NCBI GenBank assembly: GCA_963593905.1
Contig: CAVBBL010000050.1
Coordinates: 1-7,407, forward strand
DNA: 7,407 nt
Direction of reading: 5' to 3'
Source of the DNA: CAG-791 sp963593905
Lineage (GTDB): Bacteria > Bacillota > Clostridia > Lachnospirales > Lachnospiraceae
In this document: piece after piece, positions 1 to 5,952 of the stretch
Layout of the letters: every line of letters begins with the position of its first letter
Numbering within the stretch: the stretch's first letter is position 1
Translations under genes and position numbers: made by a program
Notes under the pieces: generated by a model
Told to the model about the DNA's origin: nothing
The model's database searches: none
The model's input: the letters and a program-made list of their open reading frames with translations, nothing else

Positions 1-150
1 GCGGGCCTATCGTACGCGCTCTGAAAGCGCGTACGATACCATCCTGCGGCTTCGATGCAAATCTAAGCAAAACTGGCGCGCAGTGCAAGGATGCAAGCCA
101 TCTGCCGCGCTCCGGGGCATTACAGTTTGCCAATAGGTAATTGGTATGAA
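1..150. other. GC-rich, hairpin-dense non-coding region upstream of fprA
   Basis: No convincing gene is seen here. One frame is open from the window edge to a TAG at 134-136, but its arginine-rich translation resembles no protein I know, and the DNA is dominated by inverted repeats. A perfect 13-bp stem (8-20 with 26-38, loop CTGAA) is followed by a larger imperfect fold. In that fold GCAAAACTG (67-75) faces CAGTTTGC (123-130), and GCGCGCAG (76-83) faces CTGCCGCGC (102-110) with one bulge. The direct repeat TGCAAG (84-89 and 92-97) lies in the loop. A small stem then pairs 128-134 with 140-146. None of these stems is followed by a T-run, so they do not look like intrinsic terminators. The region could be the 3' end of an upstream transcript, a dispersed repeat or a structured RNA; the sequence alone does not decide. 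Confidence 0.5.
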
Positions 151-155
151 AATTC

Positions 156-184
156 TTGCGTTCTTTTGTATCAAATATCATAAT
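156..184 (+). promoter_or_regulatory. Candidate sigma-A promoter for fprA
   Basis: A TTGCGT hexamer (156-161) and CATAAT (179-184) are separated by 17 bp, placing a start site near 191, about 28 bases before the fprA start codon. The -10 matches the consensus at five of six positions and the -35 is weaker. The AT-rich setting contrasts with the GC-rich DNA before it. It is a prediction from spacing and sequence only. Confidence 0.4.
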
Positions 185-218
185 ATAGAGCACAAGAATG
201 ATTTAGGAAAGGAGTAGT

Positions 219-1394
219 ATGCAGAACATTACGGAAAAAGTTTATTATATCGGTGTCAACGATCATGAGATTGATCTCTTTGAGGGGCAGTATGTGGTGC
301 CGAAGGGGATGTCTTATAATTCTTATTTGATCAAGGATGAGAAGACCTGCATCATGGATGCGGTGGATGTGCATAAGGCAGAGGAATGGCTGGCCAATAT
401 CGAGGAGATCCTGGGGAATGCCGCACCGGATTATCTGGTGGTGCAGCATATGGAGCCGGATCATGCGGGATCTCTGGAGATATTCATGAAGAAGTATCCG
501 GATACGGTTATTGTGGCCAATAAAAAGATTTTTGAAATGATGGGGCAGTTCTTCCCGGGGCTTGTTGTGCCAAATAAGATGGAAGTGGCAGAAAAAAGCA
601 CGCTGTTGCTGGGAACTCATGAGCTTACCTTTGTTATGGCGCCTATGGTACACTGGCCGGAGGTTATGGTGACCTATGACGCAGCGGATAAAATCCTTTT
701 TTCCGCAGACGGTTTCGGCAAATTCGGCGCTTTGGATAAAGAAGAGGATTGGGCCTGTGAGGCCAGAAGGTATTATTTTGGCATAGTGGGTAAGTATGGA
801 AAGCCGGTACAGATGCTCCTGAAAAAGGCAGCGGGGCTTGACATCGCTGTGATCTGTCCGCTGCATGGCCCGGTATTAAAGGAAAATCTCGGATATTATA
901 TAGATCTGTATGATACCTGGTCTTCCTATCTTCCGGAAAGTCAGGGAGTCGTGATTTTTTATGCTTCTGTCTACGGGCATACCAAGGAGGCGGCTCTGGA
1001 GCTTTGTCAGACGCTGCAGGCGGCAGGGGTTCCCAAGGCAGAGGCAGTGGATCTGGCCAGATCGGATATGGCAGAGTGCGTGGAGGACGCCTTCCGCTAC
1101 GATACCATCGTGTTGGCTTCCCTTACCTATTGCGGCGATGTATTCCCTTGCATGAGCACTTTTATTCACAATCTAACAGAGCGTGATTACCAGAGCAGAA
1201 GGATTGGTATCATTGAGAATGGCTCCTGGGCGCCCACCGCAGCCAACGTGATCCGGAAATCTTTTGAAAAGAGCAAGGATATTACCTTCTGCGAAAATAC
1301 TGTCACCATCAAGTCCGCTATGAATGAGGACGCCAGGGTACAGCTGGCGGCATTGGCAAAGGAACTGGCGGCAGCATATCAGAAATCTCTGTAG
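219..1394 (+). CDS. fprA: FprA-type flavodiiron protein (A-type flavoprotein)
   Basis: This is a cytoplasmic flavodiiron protein. The family reduces O2 to water and/or NO to N2O, protecting anaerobes, with electrons delivered by rubredoxin or a similar partner. Residues 1 to about 240 form the metallo-beta-lactamase-like di-iron domain. The ligand set is complete: H77, E79, D81 and H82 in the HMEPDH motif, H145 in the VHWPE motif, D164 in the SADGFGKFG motif and H216 in the CPLHGP motif. Residues from about 244 form the flavodoxin-like FMN domain, with its phosphate-binding loop at YASVYGHTKE (249-258). At 391 residues it has the normal two-domain length, with no C-terminal rubredoxin or NADH-oxidoreductase fusion. 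The start is supported by AGGAAAGGAG at 205-214, four bases before the ATG. O2 versus NO preference cannot be read from sequence. The gene is the first of a + strand series, and no terminator separates it from the glycosyltransferase genes. Confidence 0.95.
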   Translation: MQNITEKVYYIGVNDHEIDLFEGQYVVPKGMSYNSYLIKDEKTCIMDAVDVHKAEEWLANIEEILGNAAPDYLVVQHMEPDHAGSLEIFMKKYPDTVIVANKKIFEMMGQFFPGLVVPNKMEVAEKSTLLLGTHELTFVMAPMVHWPEVMVTYDAADKILFSADGFGKFGALDKEEDWACEARRYYFGIVGKYGKPVQMLLKKAAGLDIAVICPLHGPVLKENLGYYIDLYDTWSSYLPESQGVVIFYASVYGHTKEAALELCQTLQAAGVPKAEAVDLARSDMAECVEDAFRYDTIVLASLTYCGDVFPCMSTFIHNLTERDYQSRRIGIIENGSWAPTAANVIRKSFEKSKDITFCENTVTIKSAMNEDARVQLAALAKELAAAYQKSL

Positions 1395-1445
1395 TACAGC
1401 ATGGCGTTCGTGGTATTGATCAGGTTAATCAGGAAGGGCTGCTTT

Positions 1446-1517
1446 ATGAATGGCGGCTACTTTGGATTCCGCTATCTGGATAGTATCTTCGGCGGTTATG
1501 AAGAGAGTACAAAGTAA
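1446..1517 (+). CDS. Small ORF (23 aa) between fprA and the PMT-like gene
   Basis: A 23-codon ORF starts at an ATG preceded by AGGAAGGG (1431-1438) with a 7-base spacer, a better ribosome binding site than that of the gene behind it. The peptide begins MNGGYFGFRYLDSIFGG and ends in a charged tail (YEESTK). It is rich in Gly, Tyr and Phe, with no signal peptide or membrane segment. The same frame is open back to an ATG at 1401, which would give 38 residues, but that start has no evident ribosome binding site. Its TAA ends 5 bases before the start codon of the downstream glycosyltransferase, whose own ribosome binding site is weak and distant, so translation of the small ORF could feed ribosomes to it. 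I do not recognise the peptide. It could be a leader, a small protein, the remnant of a longer gene, or chance. Confidence 0.35.
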   Translation: MNGGYFGFRYLDSIFGGYEESTK

Positions 1518-1522
1518 TATTT

Positions 1523-3550
1523 ATGAAAAGTGTGATTGTTATTTTGGAGATCCTTTTTCTTGGCATCAGCGGCATATATTATATGTCGCTGATGTCATAT
1601 GAAGGAAAAAGCAAGTTCCACAAAAAGAAGGTAGTTCTGGCAGCAGTGCTGCTGGGACTCTCGATACCGGGAGTGATTGCGGAGAAAGCGAGCCTCTTTT
1701 ATTGTTCCCTAGCGATTCTGGCAGCGGCGATTCTATGGCTGCTTTTTTTGCTGTGGGAAAGATTCAAAAACAGACATTTATGGGCAGAAGATAAGCACGT
1801 AGTCATCAGAGAAGAGACATTTTTGCCGGAGCTGGTAAAAGAGCCGATTACCCGCAAGCAGATGATTGGTTTGGCGGCCGTTACGCTTGTCTATGGTATT
1901 CTGGTGTTTTACCGTCTGGGGAGCCTTATGATACCGCAGACCTCTCTGGAACTGTCTGCTGAGGGAACAAAGAATGAAATCGTACTGGATTTTGGGGAAG
2001 AAAAGGATGTGAGCTGTGTCCACATTTTTCTGGGACACCTGCAGGACCGGGTGGTCGCCATATCCTATTATGATACGGATGAGAATAAATGGATTCCATT
2101 AGAGGAAGAGGTGACCCTGGAGTCCAATTATTGCTGGAATACGCTGGAAGTGCATCACCGGCTCCGGTATCTGGGGCTGGTGTCTCGAAGTGAGGATGCC
2201 AGCTATCTGGAGATGATCATCACAGATGAAGCAGGAGAGCATCTTCTGCCTGTCAATGCGGATGCATATCCGGAGCTGTTTGATGAGCAGGAACTTTATC
2301 CGGAGGAAATCACCTATTACGATACCACCATGTTCGATGAGGTGCATTATGCAGGCAGTGCCTATGAATTTCTGCATGGCATGAGTATGTTTGAGCAGAC
2401 ACATCCCCCTATGGGAAAGATATTGATCGCTATAGGGGAATTGTTCTTTGGTGTGACGCCCTTTGGCTGGCGGTTTATGAGTGCGCTGGCAGGGATATTG
2501 ATGCTGCCGATCTTCTTCTGGTTTCTGTACATGGTCACGGTAAACGGCACAGTGGCCTTGCTGGGGACGGCCTTGCTGTCCATGGATTTTATGCATTTTA
2601 CCCTGTCAAGGATCGGCACGCTGGACAGCCTGGCGGCTTTCTTTATCCTTTTGATGGTCACGCTGCTGCTCTTTGTCCTTAAAGGGGCTGACAGGGAAAT
2701 GGAAGAAGGACGAAAGAAGCCATCAGCAGCGCTGCTTGGCTGGATGCTCCTGGACAGTCTTGCTGTGGGAATGGGGGTATCCACTAAGTGGACCGGTTTT
2801 TATGCCATGCTGGCCATGGCTGTGTGTTTTCTCTGCTTTTGCGGATATTGGCTGTGGAGACAAAGGAAAAACGGCCGGTCGGTGGGATATACCGTCGGTT
2901 TATTTGCAGAGGGTCTGGTGAGTTACAGCCTTTTGCCCTTAGGCGTATATCTTCTCTCTTTTGTACCGCAGTGGAAGGCGGAGGGAGCGGACAGTCTGTG
3001 GCAGGTCATGTGGGAGCATTCGCAGTCCATGCTGCAGTTTCATAAGGATATGGTATTTGAACACCCTTACGAAAGTCCCTGGTATACATGGCCTCTCGAT
3101 CTGGTTTCTTTGTTGGATTCTGCTCATTTTGTGGGAGAGGACAGCATCAGCCTGGTGGCCACCTTTGGAAATCCTTTGATCTGGTGGGGCGGCATCGCCG
3201 CGTTTTTCTATCTGGTCAGCAGGGTGGTGCGAAAGCGGGATAAGATGGCAGGAATCCTGTGCTTCTTTTACCTGATGCTGCTGATGCCCTGGTTTTTTGT
3301 ACGGCGTACGGTATTTATCTATCAATACTATGGGAGCAGTATTTTCTTATGCGGCATGCTGGGATATGCCTTGTGGATTTGGAATAAGAAAAAACGGTGG
3401 ATAATTCCCGCTTTTCTGGAAGGTGCACTTTTCCTCTTCCTGATATTTTTCCCGATTCTCTCAGGATTGTCAGTCAAAACAAGTCATGTTATCCTGTATC
3501 TTCAGTGGTTTGAGACCTGGGTGTTTGTGCTTACGGGAGGCGGCGCATGA
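1523..3550 (+). CDS. PMT-type (GT39) phospholipid carrier-dependent glycosyltransferase with discoidin-like insert
   Basis: This is an integral membrane GT-C enzyme of the protein O-mannosyltransferase type, expected to move a sugar from a polyprenyl-phosphate carrier to an acceptor on the outer face of the membrane. Diagnostic motifs appear in family order: the catalytic-loop D272-E273 in FDEVHYAG, THPPMGK (293-299), PFGWR (313-317), RIGTLDS (363-369), GVSTKWTG (418-425), HPYESPWYTWPL (514-525) and GNPLIWW (549-555). Roughly 14 hydrophobic segments are visible. Two things are unusual. There are three extra N-terminal membrane segments (about 3-22, 35-53 and 57-78). A stretch of about 130 mostly beta-type residues (about 138-265) sits between the membrane segment at 113-131 and the DE loop, and resembles a discoidin/F5-8C sandwich (IVLDFG, then YYDTDENKWIPL, then LRYLGLV). 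An in-frame TGA at 1499-1501 makes ATG 1523 the first usable start. Sugar and acceptor are unknown, and family membership does not prove mannose use. Confidence 0.88.
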   Translation: MKSVIVILEILFLGISGIYYMSLMSYEGKSKFHKKKVVLAAVLLGLSIPGVIAEKASLFYCSLAILAAAILWLLFLLWERFKNRHLWAEDKHVVIREETFLPELVKEPITRKQMIGLAAVTLVYGILVFYRLGSLMIPQTSLELSAEGTKNEIVLDFGEEKDVSCVHIFLGHLQDRVVAISYYDTDENKWIPLEEEVTLESNYCWNTLEVHHRLRYLGLVSRSEDASYLEMIITDEAGEHLLPVNADAYPELFDEQELYPEEITYYDTTMFDEVHYAGSAYEFLHGMSMFEQTHPPMGKILIAIGELFFGVTPFGWRFMSALAGILMLPIFFWFLYMVTVNGTVALLGTALLSMDFMHFTLSRIGTLDSLAAFFILLMVTLLLFVLKGADREMEEGRKKPSAALLGWMLLDSLAVGMGVSTKWTGFYAMLAMAVCFLCFCGYWLWRQRKNGRSVGYTVGLFAEGLVSYSLLPLGVYLLSFVPQWKAEGADSLWQVMWEHSQSMLQFHKDMVFEHPYESPWYTWPLDLVSLLDSAHFVGEDSISLVATFGNPLIWWGGIAAFFYLVSRVVRKRDKMAGILCFFYLMLLMPWFFVRRTVFIYQYYGSSIFLCGMLGYALWIWNKKKRWIIPAFLEGALFLFLIFFPILSGLSVKTSHVILYLQWFETWVFVLTGGGA

Positions 3551-4854
3551 GAGAGCAACATTTTGAGAACAGGAAGTTTTTTACCCCTGAAAATGTCATT
3601 AAACTGCTGTTTTTAGCAGGCTGCATGGTAAGAAGCTGGTATGCAGTGGTGACCCCGGTGACAGTGCGGGGACATGACCTCTGGGAAATATCCGTGAATG
3701 CGCAGGGGAAGGCAGCGTATCTGCTTCGCCTGGTGGAATGGGGAAAACTTCCGGATTCCTATGACCTGCAGTTTTATCAGCAGCCCTTTTATTATCTGCT
3801 GAGTGCACTGGCAGCAGTGATTCTGCGGGGCGTGACGGGTATCACAGAGGAAACCTTTCTGGTAAGTGCAGGCAAAATAGTATCCTGCATAGCATCCTGT
3901 CTTACCCTTTATGTGGCAGAAAGACTGCTGCGGGAATTCTGCAGTGCCAGAGCAAGTATATACGGCATGGCAGTCCTTTGTTTGACTCCGGTTTTCTGGC
4001 TGACAGCCGGGAGAATGGGAGAGGATGCGATTACCTGCTTCTTTATGGCAGCGGTCATCCTCGGCACGGTGGCATGGGAAAAGCAGCCGGACTGGAAACA
4101 TACGATTCTGTTGGCCCTGCTCTACGGCTGCGGCATGATGACGAAGATCTCTTTGGCATTTCCAGCGCTGTATACAGCCTGGATCTTCTGGAAAAATCGA
4201 AAGAGTGGTAAATTTATCCCGAAAATGGCAGTCTTTGCGGCTATCTCTTTTCCCCTTGGCATGTGGTATTCCTTGCGGAATTTTCTCCTGTTCGGACAGC
4301 CTTTTGGTTATGTGCTGTCGCAGGGAGAGGCAATGTATCGGGGAAATTACTCCTATGTGGAGCGGTTTTTAAGTCTGGATGTGAAGAACTGGCTGAGCTC
4401 CCCTTATGCAGATCCTTATCTGGATTATAACCTGCCGGTTTATCTGCTTAAATCCGAGCTCTTCGGAGAATTCACCTATGAGGTACCGGTATGGCTTCCG
4501 ACGATTCTGCTTTTGTGGAGTACTCTATTGACACTGTGTGTGGCAGGCATCGGGATTGGCAAGATAGGCAGATGGCGCTCTGTCCCGGGAGATAAGCGGC
4601 CGTTGATCTGGGGACTTTTATTTGGCGGATATACGGCAATATCGTATTGGAAGATGCCCAATGGCTGTTCCATGGATTTTCGGTATTATATGATGCTGAC
4701 AGTCTGCAAGGCGCTTGTGCTGTGCTGCTTTCTGGATGAGCAGCCAACGGGGCGCTTTGCGCAGGAAAAGCTGCTTCTGCAGAGAGGTTTGAAGGTGTTG
4801 TGTATTCTTTTTGCAGGCTTCGCATTGCTCTTTTTTATAAATGTGGTTTGTTAA
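3547..4854 (+). CDS. GT-C-like polytopic membrane glycosyltransferase (GT39/PMT_2-like)
   Basis: A 435-residue protein with about 10-11 hydrophobic segments and the general plan of GT-C transferases. A membrane segment (about 15-36) is followed by a long first external loop with H43-D44 (RGHD), the usual place of the catalytic acid. Then come QQPFYYLLSAL (78-88), in the position of the family's HPP-Y motif, GRMGEDA (155-161), in the position of the R-x-x-D element, and GMMTKIS (196-202), matching the usual L-x-K-x-S segment. SLRNFLLFGQPFG (242-254) and MDFRYYM (376-382) also recall this family. The match is weaker than for the preceding gene, so the precise family is less certain. Its ATGA start overlaps the stop of the upstream gene, a sign of translational coupling and a shared transcript. 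A likely role is a partner step in the same envelope glycosylation path. Substrate is unknown. Confidence 0.7.
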   Translation: MREQHFENRKFFTPENVIKLLFLAGCMVRSWYAVVTPVTVRGHDLWEISVNAQGKAAYLLRLVEWGKLPDSYDLQFYQQPFYYLLSALAAVILRGVTGITEETFLVSAGKIVSCIASCLTLYVAERLLREFCSARASIYGMAVLCLTPVFWLTAGRMGEDAITCFFMAAVILGTVAWEKQPDWKHTILLALLYGCGMMTKISLAFPALYTAWIFWKNRKSGKFIPKMAVFAAISFPLGMWYSLRNFLLFGQPFGYVLSQGEAMYRGNYSYVERFLSLDVKNWLSSPYADPYLDYNLPVYLLKSELFGEFTYEVPVWLPTILLLWSTLLTLCVAGIGIGKIGRWRSVPGDKRPLIWGLLFGGYTAISYWKMPNGCSMDFRYYMMLTVCKALVLCCFLDEQPTGRFAQEKLLLQRGLKVLCILFAGFALLFFINVVC

Positions 4855-4880
4855 GCTGCCAGATACAGCTTTTTATTTCC

Positions 4881-4930
4881 AAAATACTCCAGGCGGAGAA
4901 GATTTTTATCTTATCTGCCTGGAGTATTTT
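4881..4930. terminator. Bidirectional intrinsic terminator between convergent genes
   Basis: The arms AAAATACTCCAGGC (4881-4894) and GCCTGGAGTATTTT (4917-4930) match perfectly over 14 bp. The stem continues inward through a G-T wobble, two further pairs, one G-A mismatch and AAGAT/ATCTT (4899-4903 with 4908-4912), closing on a TTTT loop (4904-4907), for about 22 pairs. The A-run at one foot and the T-run at the other serve as U-tracts in both directions, as expected between a + strand gene ending at 4854 and a minus-strand gene. The right foot overlaps the stop codon of the IclR gene by two bases. Confidence 0.9.
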
Positions 4931-5711
4931 AGTTTAGAGGGGAATAAATCCAGTCCTGTGGATTGAGTGAAATCACTTTTTCAATTTCTTTTCTGCTTTT
5001 CGCCAGTGCAGATTTTACTTTATCTTCGTAGACCTCATTATAATAATATACGGATGAGACACAACTTACTGCGGCAATTATACGATCATGGTAAGCAATC
5101 GGAACGGCGATACATTGTAAACCTTCTGTGGATTCTTCTTTATCATAGGAAAATCCTGTCTCCCGAATAGAGGACAGTTGATTAGCTAAAACAGAAAAAT
5201 CAGTGATGGTATAATCTGTTAATTTTTGCAAACCGTCAGGGTATAGGGAATGCAGCTGTTCTTCCGTGTGGCTGCATAAAAGAGCTTTTCCGATGCCGGT
5301 GGAGTAGGCAGGAAATTTGTATCCGGGCCGAAGACGGATTTCAAGCGGAGTGGCAAATCTTTCCTGAATGATATATAAAACATTTCCTTCTGCCAGCACA
5401 GCTAAAAAGAATGTTTGTTCCACTTCCTGTGAAGCTCGTTTGATTATGAAATCTATTTCCTGAAGAAGGTCATTATTTTTGGTGTAACTGGAGCCGGTAA
5501 AATAGGCTGCCTGTCCAATCTGATAAAGACCGTCCTGGTTGATTCGAATATAATTCATGGAAAGCATGGTTTTTAATATCGGATGTAAGCTTCCTTTTGG
5601 AACGTCAAGCGCCTGTGAAAGCTGTGTTAAAGACATTCCCTCAGGACAATCCGACAAAAAATCCAGAATTTTTAACACACGGTATGTGGAACGGTGCAGA
5701 GTATCAGACAT
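4929..5711 (-). CDS. IclR-family transcriptional regulator
   Basis: A 260-residue DNA-binding regulator. Residues 5 to about 65 form the winged helix-turn-helix, with MSLTQLSQALDVPKGSLHPILKTM at about 26-49 as the reading unit. The rest is the IclR effector-binding domain, recognised by PAYSTGIGKALL (134-145) and GFSYDKEESTEGLQCIAVPI (186-205), which correspond to the conserved GKA and the EE/G-x-x-C-I-A-x-P segments. I chose the ATG at 5709-5711 because AGGAG lies seven bases before it. A GTG at 5736-5738 would add nine residues (M/V-QYIVRRCP) but has no such site and would place the ribosome binding sequence inside the gene. The gene is divergent from the symporter and is the obvious candidate to bind the palindromes between them. 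Members of this family sense small organic molecules and may repress or activate; effector and sign are not visible here. Confidence 0.93.
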   Translation of the reverse strand: MSDTLHRSTYRVLKILDFLSDCPEGMSLTQLSQALDVPKGSLHPILKTMLSMNYIRINQDGLYQIGQAAYFTGSSYTKNNDLLQEIDFIIKRASQEVEQTFFLAVLAEGNVLYIIQERFATPLEIRLRPGYKFPAYSTGIGKALLCSHTEEQLHSLYPDGLQKLTDYTITDFSVLANQLSSIRETGFSYDKEESTEGLQCIAVPIAYHDRIIAAVSCVSSVYYYNEVYEDKVKSALAKSRKEIEKVISLNPQDWIYSPLN

Positions 5712-5796
5712 AGGACATCTCCTAACAATGTATTGCACTCATTGTAACGTGAAAAGAAAAATAAATCTATATACAAAAAATAATCAAAGATAAGTA

Positions 5797-5825
5797 TTGT
5801 AATTTCCGTGTAGCATGTGTATAGT
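5797..5825 (+). promoter_or_regulatory. Candidate promoter of the symporter gene
   Basis: TTGTAA (5797-5802) and TATAGT (5820-5825) are separated by 17 bp, matching the sigma-A consensus at four and five of six positions. The last two bases of the -10 are the first two of the first operator palindrome. The implied start site is near 5832, inside that palindrome, so a bound regulator would directly hinder the polymerase. It would leave a leader of about 120 bases before the start codon. It is a prediction from sequence and position only. Confidence 0.45.
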
Positions 5826-5875
5826 TTGCATATGCAAACGAGTTCGTATATACGAAAGCGTTCGCATATGCAAAC
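5824..5875. promoter_or_regulatory. Triple palindromic operator array, probable IclR-family binding sites
   Basis: Three palindromes stand in a row. Site A, GTTTGCATATGCAAAC (5824-5839), is perfect. Site B has a perfect 14-bp core, TTCGTATATACGAA (5843-5856). Site C, GTTCGCATATGCAAAC (5860-5875), has one mismatched pair. Their centres lie at 5831/5832, 5849/5850 and 5867/5868, exactly 18 bp apart, and they share the consensus GTTYGYATATRCRAAC. The array lies between the divergent IclR and symporter genes, on the symporter side and over its predicted start site. Palindromes of this length between a regulator and its target are typical of IclR-family operators. Which protein binds them is an inference from position. 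No fourth site at the same spacing is seen on either side. Confidence 0.8.
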
Positions 5876-5895
5876 AGGATATCCTATTCTAACAA

Positions 5896-5933
5896 AGCAA
5901 GGGAGCTTGACGGGGCACCCTTGCTGTTTTTTT
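5896..5933 (+). terminator. Intrinsic terminator (attenuator-like) in the symporter leader
   Basis: AGCAAGGG (5896-5903) pairs perfectly with CCCTTGCT (5918-5925). After one A-A mismatch, three more pairs (5905-5907 with 5914-5916) close the stem on a six-base loop. The stem is followed by G and seven T (5927-5933), the standard form of a Rho-independent terminator on the + strand. It ends seven bases before the AGGAGG of the symporter gene, leaving no room for a promoter between them. Transcripts reaching the gene must therefore read through it. It could also end a short upstream transcript. Whether and how termination is relieved is not visible. Confidence 0.8.
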
Positions 5934-5952
5934 GCTTGAAGGAGGGAGGTCA

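Noticed and set aside
8..38. The 13-bp perfect hairpin as an intrinsic terminator of an upstream gene.
   Set aside because: It is followed by CCATCCTGCGG rather than a T-run on the + strand, and by no T-run on the minus strand.
32..43. The 12-mer TACGATACCATC recurring inside fprA at 1098-1109, suggesting a shared repeat.
   Set aside because: The match does not extend beyond 12 bases and the second copy lies in ordinary coding sequence of the flavodoxin domain; chance is the simpler explanation.
171..866. Long open frame on the minus strand (231 codons) opposite fprA.
   Set aside because: It lies antisense to a gene with complete family motifs, is His/Arg/Ile-rich as expected of an antisense shadow, and has no recognisable domain.
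5712..5738. Upstream GTG start for the IclR regulator, adding nine residues.
   Set aside because: The AGGAG seven bases before the ATG at 5711 would then be coding, and no ribosome binding site precedes the GTG.
5725..5745. ACAATG/CATTGT inverted repeat in front of the IclR ribosome binding site as an autoregulatory operator.
   Set aside because: Only six pairs with a nine-base spacer, unlike the three clear palindromes nearby; too weak to call.
5740..5823. A promoter for the IclR gene on the minus strand.
   Set aside because: Several TACAAT- and TATA-like hexamers occur in this AT-rich stretch, but none has a convincing -35 at 16-18 bp, so no single site can be chosen.
5832..5939. A 35-codon reading frame running from an ATG inside operator A through the leader terminator to a TGA just before the symporter ribosome binding site, as a possible leader peptide.
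   Set aside because: It has no ribosome binding site, its start coincides with the predicted transcript start, and its 5' part is fixed by the palindromic operators; no run of regulatory codons is apparent.
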